From positions 1 through 22,450 of the forward strand of contig JABFSV010000197.1 in the NCBI GenBank assembly GCA_013140405.1: a stretch of DNA of 22,450 bases, read 5' to 3'. A model generated the notes under the pieces. The model saw nothing but the letters and a program-made list of their open reading frames with translations, searched no databases and was not told the origin of the DNA. The stretch comes from Methyloglobulus sp. (lineage in GTDB: Bacteria; Pseudomonadota; Gammaproteobacteria; Methylococcales; Methylomonadaceae). The position numbers and the translations under genes were made by a program. Each line of letters starts with the position of its first letter. Positions within the stretch are counted from its first letter, which is position 1. Below are positions 1 to 7,192 of this stretch, one piece after another.

Positions 1-27
1 TGGTGAGCTTGTCGAACCATGAGCGGA
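1..27. repeat. Partial dispersed palindromic repeat at the left edge
   Basis: The first bases carry the core GAGCTTGTCGAACCATGAGC. I recognise this as one half of a common intergenic palindromic repeat of proteobacterial and other genomes, whose other arm (ending in ..CACGAACGG) would lie left of the window. The recognition is from memory. It lies just upstream of the dusB promoter region and may be transcribed from the gene to the left. Confidence 0.55.
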
Positions 28-83
28 TTCAACTCCCAGAGTTTCTTTAAATATTAAAACTGGTTTTTGAGTTACTCTCCCTT

Positions 84-1046
84 ATGCAAATTGGCCCTTA
101 TTCGCTATCCAATAATTTGGTCTTAGCACCGATGGCAGGTGTCAGTGACCGTCCGTTTAGGGGAATCTGTAAAGACTTTGGCGCAGGTTTTGCGGTTTCC
201 GAGATGGTGGCATCCAATCCAGCATTGCGGGAGCATAAAAAGACCCTGCTGAAATCTGACCATGAGGGTGAGCAGGGTTTGTGTTCGGTGCAGATACTGG
301 GTACCGATCCCAGGCACATGGCTGATGCTGCTATCTATAATGTCCAGCGCGGTGCCAAAATCATCGACATCAACATGGGTTGCCCAGCGAAGAAAGTCTG
401 TGCGGTGGCGGCGGGTTCGGCATTGTTGCGTGATGCCGATCTGGTAAAAAAAATCCTGGATGCGGTGGTCGGTGCGGTTGATGTTCCGGTAACCCTGAAA
501 ATCCGTACCGGTTGGGATACACAAAACCGCAATGCCGTTGAAATAGCCAGGATTGCAGAATCTTCCGGTATTGCCGCGTTGACCGTTCATGGACGAACCC
601 GTGCCTGCAAATTTGAAGGGCAGGCTGAATACGGAACGATAAGCCAGGTCAAGCAAGCAGTCAGCATTCCCGTAATTGCCAATGGCGATATTGATTCTGC
701 CGAAAAAGCCCAATTCGTGCTAGCTATGACAGGCGCTGATGCCCTGATGATAGGCCGTGCCGCGCAAGGTAACCCGTGGCTGTTCAAAGAAATTGATGCT
801 TTTATCAACGATAAAAAAATTATTCAAAAACCAACGGTTACAGAAATTTATGGGACATTAGTGGTGCATCTTGAAAAACTTTACAGTTTCTATGGTGATG
901 TGTCTGGTGTTAGAATAGCTCGGAAACATATCAGTTGGTATCTCAAACACCTGGATTTCATCAGCCAGGACATACGGAACAAGATCAACCAGGCTACCCA
1001 ACCGATTCAGCAAATGGCGCTGATACACTCGGCATTTACCTTATAA
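84..1046 (+). CDS. dusB: tRNA-dihydrouridine synthase B
   Basis: FMN- and NADPH-dependent reduction of uridine to dihydrouridine in the tRNA D-loop, in the cytoplasm. The 320-residue TIM-barrel protein begins like E. coli DusB (APMAGVSDRPFR at 15-26) and has the family signature DINMGCPAKKV with the expected catalytic cysteine at residue 100, then KIRTGW, VHGRTRA, PVIANGDI and the FMN phosphate-binding segment GADALMIGRAAQGNPW. After the GCPAKKV motif the sequence reads CAVAAGSALL, where relatives I remember have an Asn (KVN.. or KVCN..); this may be a neutral change. The length matches the family. The ATG at 84 fits the conserved N-terminus, although no clear Shine-Dalgarno lies upstream. 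fis follows 23 nt after the stop, the classic dusB-fis operon. Confidence 0.97.
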   Translation: MQIGPYSLSNNLVLAPMAGVSDRPFRGICKDFGAGFAVSEMVASNPALREHKKTLLKSDHEGEQGLCSVQILGTDPRHMADAAIYNVQRGAKIIDINMGCPAKKVCAVAAGSALLRDADLVKKILDAVVGAVDVPVTLKIRTGWDTQNRNAVEIARIAESSGIAALTVHGRTRACKFEGQAEYGTISQVKQAVSIPVIANGDIDSAEKAQFVLAMTGADALMIGRAAQGNPWLFKEIDAFINDKKIIQKPTVTEIYGTLVVHLEKLYSFYGDVSGVRIARKHISWYLKHLDFISQDIRNKINQATQPIQQMALIHSAFTL

Positions 1047-1069
1047 TAAAAACGATAGGGCTGCATACG

Positions 1070-1354
1070 ATGGACACTTTCGTGGAAGGCAATGAGCTTA
1101 TCGAAGTAGACGACCATTTAATTTTGTGTACGCCTTTGTCTGTGCATGTCAAACAGACAGTTTCACGTTATCTGGAACAGTTGCATGGGCATGACGTGGT
1201 AAATTTGCATGCGATGGTCATGGCGGAAGTTGAAAAGCCGCTGCTACAAGCAACCTTAGAACATTCCGGTTTTAACCAGAGTAAAGCTGCCAAAGCGTTG
1301 GGGCTAAGTCGTAGTACCTTGCGGAAAAAAATGGATTTTTACGATATCAGCTAA
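1070..1354 (+). CDS. fis: DNA-binding protein Fis
   Basis: Small nucleoid-associated protein and global regulator that bends DNA at degenerate AT-rich sites. The product is 94 residues (E. coli Fis is 98). The C-terminal half carries the hallmark helix-turn-helix LEHSGFNQSKAAKALGLSRS followed by TLRKKM, and the middle has the dimerisation helices (VKQTVSRYLEQL, EVEKPLLQATLEH). I start it at the ATG at 1070. The open frame runs further upstream to 935, but that part overlaps dusB in another frame and is not Fis-like. It sits 23 nt downstream of dusB, so it is expected to be co-transcribed with it, as in E. coli and Pseudomonas. There is no strong terminator before purH. Confidence 0.96.
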   Translation: MDTFVEGNELIEVDDHLILCTPLSVHVKQTVSRYLEQLHGHDVVNLHAMVMAEVEKPLLQATLEHSGFNQSKAAKALGLSRSTLRKKMDFYDIS

Positions 1355-1463
1355 TTAGGTATTAAAAAGCCTATTCATGGACTTTTTCGATCCTTGGTCA
1401 AGGCTGAGGAAAACTTAGGTTATTTTTTCATTTTCGTTCCATCTATCACTCAAATCAGTTTGC

Positions 1464-3020
1464 ATGAACAAAAAAATCACCCGCGCATTGGTCAGTGTGT
1501 CCGACAAGTCAGGTATTGTCGATTTCTGCCGTGAACTCAGTTTATTGGGCATAGAAATCTTATCGACCGGAGGCACGGCAAAAATTCTTGCTGAACACCA
1601 AATCAAGGTGACCGAGGTTGCCGATTACACGGGCTTTCCCGAAATGATGGATGGCCGGGTAAAAACCTTGCATCCTAAAATACATGGCGGCATATTGGGT
1701 AGGCGTGGTGTTGATGACAAAGTTATGGTCGAAAACGACATTAAGCCGATAGATCTCGTTGTTGTGAACTTGTATCCATTTGAACAAACGGTCGCTATTC
1801 CTGGTTGCAGTTTGGATGCTGCTATTGAGAACATAGATATTGGCGGGCCAACCATGATACGTGCTGCCGCTAAAAATTATATTGATGTGGCGGTAATCGT
1901 TGATCCTTTAGATTATGCTAAAGCAATTAAGGAAATGAAAGCGCACGATGGGCTTTCACAGCAAACGCGTTTTAATCTGGCGTTGAAGTGCTTTCAGCAC
2001 ACTGCCCGTTACGACACTGCGATTGCCACGTATTTGGGCAGAGTGTCCGGTATTGAGTTTCCTGAAACCCTTAATTTGCAGTTTCACCTTAGCCAGGCCA
2101 TGCGCTATGGCGAGAATCCGCACCAAAAAGCTGCCTTTTATAGTGAATTTGATTTTGATTCCGGTACGATTGGTTCATCCAGGCAACTTCAAGGTAAAGA
2201 GCTGTCTTACAATAATATTGCCGATGCTGATGCGGCGTTGGGATGCGTCAAGTCATTCACAGGCCGCCCCACTTGCGTGATAGTCAAACACGCTAACCCT
2301 TGCGGTGTTGCCGAAGCCGACACGCTTTTAGAGGCATACAACAAGGCATACGCCACTGATCCAACGTCCGCTTTTGGCGGCATTATTGCATTCAACCAGC
2401 AAGTGGACAAACAAACTGCGGCGGAAATTATTGGACGGCAGTTCGTCGAAGTGATCATTGCACCTTCGTTCAGTAATGCCGCACAAACTGTTTTGGCGGA
2501 AAAAACCAACGTACGCGTCCTGCAATCGGGTGAATTTAGTTACGCCAGCAAGACAGTGCTGGATTTTAAAAAGGTCAGCGGTGGGCTATTGGTTCAAGAA
2601 CAGGATTCGGGCGAAGTTAATGCGGCTGATTTGATTGTCGTTAGCAGACGACATCCTAGTGAGCGGGAGCTTAGGGATATGTTGTTTGCCTGGAAAGTAG
2701 CCAAGTTCGTTAAATCCAATGCCATTGTTTATGCCAAGAATGGTCAGACGATCGGCGTAGGTGCAGGGCAGATGAGCCGCGTCTATTCAGCTAAAATTGC
2801 GGGTATCAAAGCAGCCGATGAAGGCTTAAAAGTAGCGGGTTCAGCTATGGCATCTGACGCTTTTTTTCCGTTTAGGGATGGCATAGATTCAGCCGCCGAA
2901 GCAGGAATCACCGCAATTATTCAGCCCGGTGGCTCTGTCCGCGATAAGGAAGTGATTGCCGCCGCTAACGAGCATAATATCGCTATGGTGTTCACCGGAA
3001 TGCGGCATTTTAGGCATTGA
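1464..3020 (+). CDS. purH: Bifunctional AICAR transformylase / IMP cyclohydrolase
   Basis: Catalyses the last two steps of IMP synthesis: formyl transfer from 10-formyl-THF to AICAR, then ring closure. The product is 518 residues (E. coli 529). The N-terminal MGS-like cyclohydrolase domain (about 1-150) shows [32 protein letters not shown] and [15 protein letters not shown]. The C-terminal transformylase domain (about 200-518) has [10 protein letters not shown] and the catalytic Lys275-His276 pair in KHANPCG, and ends [18 protein letters not shown]. The ATG at 1464 fits the family N-terminus but has no evident Shine-Dalgarno. The 109-nt gap after fis may hold a separate promoter; I could not identify a PurR box. 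purD follows 89 nt downstream on the same strand, giving the common purH-purD order. Confidence 0.97.
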   Translation: MNKKITRALVSVSDKSGIVDFCRELSLLGIEILSTGGTAKILAEHQIKVTEVADYTGFPEMMDGRVKTLHPKIHGGILGRRGVDDKVMVENDIKPIDLVVVNLYPFEQTVAIPGCSLDAAIENIDIGGPTMIRAAAKNYIDVAVIVDPLDYAKAIKEMKAHDGLSQQTRFNLALKCFQHTARYDTAIATYLGRVSGIEFPETLNLQFHLSQAMRYGENPHQKAAFYSEFDFDSGTIGSSRQLQGKELSYNNIADADAALGCVKSFTGRPTCVIVKHANPCGVAEADTLLEAYNKAYATDPTSAFGGIIAFNQQVDKQTAAEIIGRQFVEVIIAPSFSNAAQTVLAEKTNVRVLQSGEFSYASKTVLDFKKVSGGLLVQEQDSGEVNAADLIVVSRRHPSERELRDMLFAWKVAKFVKSNAIVYAKNGQTIGVGAGQMSRVYSAKIAGIKAADEGLKVAGSAMASDAFFPFRDGIDSAAEAGITAIIQPGGSVRDKEVIAAANEHNIAMVFTGMRHFRH

Positions 3021-3039
3021 TGATTTAGGCGAAACGCTA

Positions 3040-3077
3040 AAGGCGCAAGGCTCAAAACAGCATGTACCTTTCGCCTT
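3040..3077 (+). repeat. Inverted repeat between purH and purD
   Basis: Arms AAGGCGCAAGG (3040-3050) and CCTTTCGCCTT (3067-3077) pair over 11 bp with one mismatch around a 16-nt loop. No T-run follows, so it is not a standard intrinsic terminator. The stretch to 3103 keeps repeating CCTTG-like units (for example GTACCTTGAACC), which gives it the look of a degenerate intergenic repeat. As RNA it could stabilise the upstream message or set the purH:purD ratio; that is inference. Confidence 0.45.
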
Positions 3078-3109
3078 GAAATTTAAACCCTGTACCTTGA
3101 ACCTAGATT

Positions 3110-4384
3110 ATGAATATCCTTATTGTTGGTAACGGTGGGCGTGAACATGCCTTGGCCTGGAAAGCGAAGCAATCGCCAAAAGTCGAGAAAGTCTTTGTCG
3201 CGCCCGGCAATACGGGGACAGCAATAGAGCCTGGTGTTGAAAACATTGCTATTGCCGCGACGGATATTCTTCAATTGTTGGCATTTGCAAAGCAAGAACA
3301 GATCGACCTAACCATTATCGGCCCTGAAGTGCCTTTAACGATGGGTATTGTTGACAGCTTTAAAGAAGCTGGGTTGCCATGTTTTGGGCCTACCGCCCAG
3401 GCGGCACAATTGGAAGGCTCCAAAAGTTTTTGCAAGGATTTCATGGTCAGGTACAACATTCCGACCGCCAAATACCAAAGTTTCACCGACCAAAGCGAAG
3501 CAATAGCTTATATAAAAGCCCAAGGTGCGCCCATCGTGGTAAAAGCCGACGGCTTGGCAGCAGGGAAGGGTGTGGTGGTGGCGCAAACGGAACAGGAAGC
3601 CATTAGTGCGGTTGAAGATATGCTCTCAGGCAATGTTTTCGGCACTGCCGGAAGTCGGGTAGTCATAGAAGAATTTCTGCAAGGCGAAGAAGCCAGTTTT
3701 ATCGTGATCGCTGACGGTAAACACGCCTTGGCGATGGCGACCTCGCAAGACCATAAGGCGCGTGATAATGGTGACCTGGGTCCCAATACCGGAGGTATGG
3801 GCGCTTATTCTCCTGCGCCTGTAGTCACGCCAGATATTCACCACCGCGTTATGCAGGAGGTCATCGCGCCGACTTTGGCGGGTATGGCTGAGGATGGCAA
3901 TGCTTATACGGGTTTTTTGTATGCTGGGTTGATGATTTCGCCTGATGGGGCAATTAAGGTGCTGGAATACAACTGCCGTTTTGGCGACCCTGAAACACAG
4001 CCCATCATGATGCGCCTTAAAAGCGACTTGGTTGACTTATGCCAAGCGGCCTTGGCCGGAAACTTAGACAAAACCACTAGCGAATGGGACGACAGGGCTG
4101 CGTTGGGAGTAGTGATGGCGGCAGGTGGCTATCCTGATTCGTACCTACAAGGTGCTGTGATTACGGGTTTGCCGGAGCAAGAAATGGACGGCGTTAAGGT
4201 ATTTCACGCCGGTACGCAGACACAAGGCGATGCTATTGTAACCGCTGGAGGCCGCGTCCTGTGTGCTTGTGCGTTAGGCGATACCATCAAAGAAGCACAA
4301 GCTAAAGCCTACGATCTGGCTAACGGTATTCATTGGGATAATGTTTATTACCGGACGGATATTGGCTTTAAGGCGATTAAATAA
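3110..4384 (+). CDS. purD: Phosphoribosylamine-glycine ligase (GAR synthetase)
   Basis: ATP-dependent ligation of glycine to 5-phosphoribosylamine, the second step of purine synthesis. The product is 424 residues (E. coli 429). The N-terminal loop reads GNGGREHALAWK (7-18). The ATP-grasp fold is visible from VVKADGLAAGKGVVVA (143-158) through VVIEEFLQGEEAS, and the conserved DHKARDNGDLGPNTGGMGAY lies at 214-233. The metal-binding segment EYNCRFGDPETQ is at 286-297. It probably shares a transcript with purH. Its stop lies only 4 bp from the stop of the convergent alkB-like gene, with no room for a separate terminator, so the two transcripts should overlap at their 3' ends. Confidence 0.97.
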   Translation: MNILIVGNGGREHALAWKAKQSPKVEKVFVAPGNTGTAIEPGVENIAIAATDILQLLAFAKQEQIDLTIIGPEVPLTMGIVDSFKEAGLPCFGPTAQAAQLEGSKSFCKDFMVRYNIPTAKYQSFTDQSEAIAYIKAQGAPIVVKADGLAAGKGVVVAQTEQEAISAVEDMLSGNVFGTAGSRVVIEEFLQGEEASFIVIADGKHALAMATSQDHKARDNGDLGPNTGGMGAYSPAPVVTPDIHHRVMQEVIAPTLAGMAEDGNAYTGFLYAGLMISPDGAIKVLEYNCRFGDPETQPIMMRLKSDLVDLCQAALAGNLDKTTSEWDDRAALGVVMAAGGYPDSYLQGAVITGLPEQEMDGVKVFHAGTQTQGDAIVTAGGRVLCACALGDTIKEAQAKAYDLANGIHWDNVYYRTDIGFKAIK

Positions 4385-4388
4385 GGAT

Positions 4389-5012
4389 TTAACCAGCCAG
4401 GATTTTCCTAAACGTCAAATTAATGCGTGGCGTTTTAAGGGCTTTAGTTTTAGGCACAGAATGTAACCAATGCCGTTGGCATGTTCCGCCCATAACCAGC
4501 AAGTCCCCGTGTTGCAGATTAATGTTGAATGTTTGTTTGGTTTTTTTGTGATGTATCCTGAACAGGCGTTCATCACCTAAGCTCAATGAAGCAATCGTTG
4601 GGTTTATGCCCAATTCCTTTTCATCGTCGGCATGGCAACCCATCGAATCCTTGCCGTCACGGTACAAGTTAGCTAAAACGCTGTTGAAAGTGCATTGGCA
4701 TTGCTGTTCCACTTTTTCCCTGATGCTTTGCAGTTCCGGTGTCCACGGTAAGGGCTTATGGTTAACACCAGAATATTCATAATGGGCATCCGTATCGCCA
4801 TACCAACACATCAAGCGCGGTACTTTAACCCACTTGCCAAAAATAAAAATGTCTTCCTCCTGCCAATGCAAACTGCTCAGCAGCGTTTTAAACAATGGGT
4901 CGGATTCGTGTTGACTATAGAATTCCCTGATTAAAACCAGCCCCACCCCATCAGCCAAATTGAAATCGATGATACGGTTTTCTGGGTAAAAACAGAGTTC
5001 AGTTTGTCTCAA
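4389..5012 (-). CDS. AlkB-family 2OG-Fe(II) dioxygenase (ALKBH2/3-like DNA dealkylase)
   Basis: Likely oxidative demethylase of alkylated bases such as 1-methyladenine and 3-methylcytosine, using Fe(II), O2 and 2-oxoglutarate. The 207 residues show the full set: PRLMCWYGD (65-73), NLYRDGKDSMGCHADDE with iron ligands His127 and Asp129, LSLGDERLFRIHHK, HGDLLVMGG, the third iron ligand His184 in HWLHSVP, and the 2OG-binding RINLTFR (Arg196, Arg202). It looks like the eukaryotic ALKBH2/3 branch common in bacteria rather than E. coli AlkB. The start is TTG: a stop (TAG) lies three codons upstream in frame and the N-terminus from TTG matches relatives in length. It begins 11 nt after the receptor stop codon, so it reads as the last gene of the yfiR-like operon. 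An ordinary stand-alone repair gene attached by chance remains possible. Confidence 0.9.
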   Translation of the reverse strand: MRQTELCFYPENRIIDFNLADGVGLVLIREFYSQHESDPLFKTLLSSLHWQEEDIFIFGKWVKVPRLMCWYGDTDAHYEYSGVNHKPLPWTPELQSIREKVEQQCQCTFNSVLANLYRDGKDSMGCHADDEKELGINPTIASLSLGDERLFRIHHKKTKQTFNINLQHGDLLVMGGTCQRHWLHSVPKTKALKTPRINLTFRKILAG

Positions 5013-5023
5013 GGCGAGCTAGC

Positions 5024-7192
5024 TCAAAAATCAACGGAGGCTTCCAGATAAAAACTTCGTCCCGGCAAGGGTAAGTTAACCGGTATTTCAGATCTGGCTG
5101 ATTCCAGGTTATTGGCATCAAACGCATTTCTGAGTGAGGCACTAAAATTGAGATGCTCCCATAATTTCCTGCCGCGCAAAGTGAAGTCTATTGTTTCATA
5201 ATCTTTCATCGGCGACCTTCGGTCTTCTAAGTCAGAAGTCCTGCCGCCTATCCAGTTCAATTGTGATTGTATGTGCCATTTGGGCATAAATTGCCACGTA
5301 GCTGCGAAATAAACATGATGCTCAGGTACGCCGCTTACCCGCATCTTGGTTTGGTCGTTACGTGAGTATTGCCAAGCATAATTTCCTGCCAAGTTCCATT
5401 GTTCAGATAATTGCCAATTTAATTCCAATTCAGTGCCGTAGCCGTCTTGGTTACCCATGTTTTTATACTGTGAAATTGATTGTTTATTGTCGAAGGGAGT
5501 CGTTATCAGGTCATCAATATGATAGTAGAAGAGGTTTAAGGTTGACCTGAACGATGAGAATGGCCGGTAATCAAAAGCCCATTCAACAGTATTGATAGTT
5601 TCCGGTTTTAGCATATTGTTGCCGAAGAGTACGGGGTTGTTTTGTGTCCCTATCTCGAGAAAACTGGGTGCCCTGAAAGCCTTACCGTAGAGAAATTTAC
5701 TCGTCAATTGTTCGCTAATGTCCCATGCTAAGGCAAGCCTGGGATTAACCGTGCTGCCAAAATCTGAATAATAGTCATAACGCACACCTGCGGTGAGGTG
5801 CCAATCGTTGGCTATTTGCCATTCATCCTGCAACATTAATGAACCAATCGTTCGACTGATGTCATTTAAGAAAGCAAATTGTGTGCCGGTTACGTCTGTC
5901 AACGTGCCGTCCACTACAAGTGGTGGTTGATTTCCGTTTAGAACGCCGAAACCATAATTGGAAAGGTGATGGACTTCAATTTCTTCATACCTGACGCCAG
6001 CACTTAGCCGCAATAGGTGGTTGTCCAGGCCTTTGTAAACCGAACCCAGCTCGATAGCCGGAATTCGTTGGATGTGGCGTACATCGTCAATAACCCCGTT
6101 GGGGAAGATGACAGGAAATGAGCCAGTGGACTGAAAATCTATGTCGCCTTTGGAATTGATGGGCAAAACAGCATTGTCTGGAAAGATGTTGACCCTGGCA
6201 GCCACATCAGAATGCAAATAACTGAGATGCGCCAGGAATTCCCAGTCATCAAACCAGTCTTCTGTTGAAAACCGGAAATCACCCAGGTATTGCGAACCAT
6301 CAGCGTTGCCTGTTGGATCAAGTGCCCCAGCTGCACCTGCCCTTGTGCCAATGTCAAGGCCATTCAAGGCCCAGAAACCAATGTTCCAATGTTTGCGTTG
6401 CAGGTTCAGGTGAGAGTTTAAAGATTTGAATCGGGTATTCATTTGCCCTGGAGCCAATGAAGCGGGCGGTATTCCCATAGATGCCATGCCTTGGTCAATG
6501 CCGGATTGGGTGTCTGCGTTAAGAATTCTGCCGCCATCACCTGCGCTATGTTGGTATTGTAAACTGGTTGCAATATCCCAGCCGGCCCACTGGTCGCCGT
6601 ATTGTCCCCAACCGCTTTGGGAGTCCCAATTGCCTGCCCGTACGCCCAGTTGAGTGCCATTTATGTCTTTTCCCTTTTTCGTGACGACATTGATGACACC
6701 GGCAAACGCATCAGCGCCATAAACCGCAGAACCTGGGCCTCGGATGACTTCTACGCGCTGGATAGCGGCAACCGGCAAATCCAGGCCTGATTCTGTTGTA
6801 CCTCGGAAGGGTGTGGTAATACGCGTCCCATTTAACAGTATCAGTATTTGGGAATTGGTTTTGTTGCCGATTCCCCGCACACTGTAGTTATAGTCATTGG
6901 TTATAGGTTGTAGGCTGGCGTGTATGCCTGGGACAGTCTCCAAAACTTCATGCAACTCGGTTGCGCCCATCGTCTTGATTTGTTCTGCGGTGATGACGCT
7001 GGTCGATCCTGCTGACCGGAAATTGGGTCGTGGCGTACCTGAGGCTATACTGACCGATGTTTCGGCCAGTTCGGCAGGGGACATGGAAAAAAAGTCTTCC
7101 ATATCTTCCTCAGGGGCAGCATAGCTTGCTGTTGTACTTAGCATAAGCACGACTGCCAAACACACACAAGCGGATGCCCAATTTAGGTTCAT
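5024..7192 (-). CDS. TonB-dependent outer-membrane receptor
   Basis: Ligand-gated outer-membrane transporter driven by TonB-ExbBD; its substrate cannot be told from sequence. The 722 residues begin with a signal peptide (hydrophobic 8-22, likely cleavage near ASYA at residue 25). A linker of about 30 residues (SPAELAETSVSIASG, with a possible TonB-box-like stretch) leads into a plug domain at about 55-175, with TSVITAEQIKTMGATELHEV, ILILLNGTRI and VEVIRGPGSAVYGADAFAGV. The rest is a beta-barrel that ends in the terminal Phe (YLEASVDF). There is no extra N-terminal STN domain of the FecA/FpvA type, so it should not signal through a FecR/sigma factor route. The start codon overlaps the stop of the upstream GGDEF-EAL gene as ATGA and has no good Shine-Dalgarno, pointing to translational coupling. 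This subfamily, with the SxxDLxxxxVtxaS-like start, often lies beside DUF4154 and c-di-GMP or kinase genes; that is recalled, not searched. Confidence 0.94.
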   Translation of the reverse strand: MNLNWASACVCLAVVLMLSTTASYAAPEEDMEDFFSMSPAELAETSVSIASGTPRPNFRSAGSTSVITAEQIKTMGATELHEVLETVPGIHASLQPITNDYNYSVRGIGNKTNSQILILLNGTRITTPFRGTTESGLDLPVAAIQRVEVIRGPGSAVYGADAFAGVINVVTKKGKDINGTQLGVRAGNWDSQSGWGQYGDQWAGWDIATSLQYQHSAGDGGRILNADTQSGIDQGMASMGIPPASLAPGQMNTRFKSLNSHLNLQRKHWNIGFWALNGLDIGTRAGAAGALDPTGNADGSQYLGDFRFSTEDWFDDWEFLAHLSYLHSDVAARVNIFPDNAVLPINSKGDIDFQSTGSFPVIFPNGVIDDVRHIQRIPAIELGSVYKGLDNHLLRLSAGVRYEEIEVHHLSNYGFGVLNGNQPPLVVDGTLTDVTGTQFAFLNDISRTIGSLMLQDEWQIANDWHLTAGVRYDYYSDFGSTVNPRLALAWDISEQLTSKFLYGKAFRAPSFLEIGTQNNPVLFGNNMLKPETINTVEWAFDYRPFSSFRSTLNLFYYHIDDLITTPFDNKQSISQYKNMGNQDGYGTELELNWQLSEQWNLAGNYAWQYSRNDQTKMRVSGVPEHHVYFAATWQFMPKWHIQSQLNWIGGRTSDLEDRRSPMKDYETIDFTLRGRKLWEHLNFSASLRNAFDANNLESARSEIPVNLPLPGRSFYLEASVDF

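Noticed and set aside
123..713. 196-codon frame antisense to dusB
   Set aside because: Shadow of a strongly conserved gene in another frame; no protein family recognised.
935..1069. 45-codon N-terminal extension of fis
   Set aside because: It overlaps dusB out of frame, is not Fis-like, and the ATG at 1070 gives the normal Fis length.
5024..7192. Naming the receptor for a specific ligand (siderophore, cobalamin, metal)
   Set aside because: The plug and barrel motifs are general, and no biosynthesis or periplasmic binding genes nearby give a substrate.
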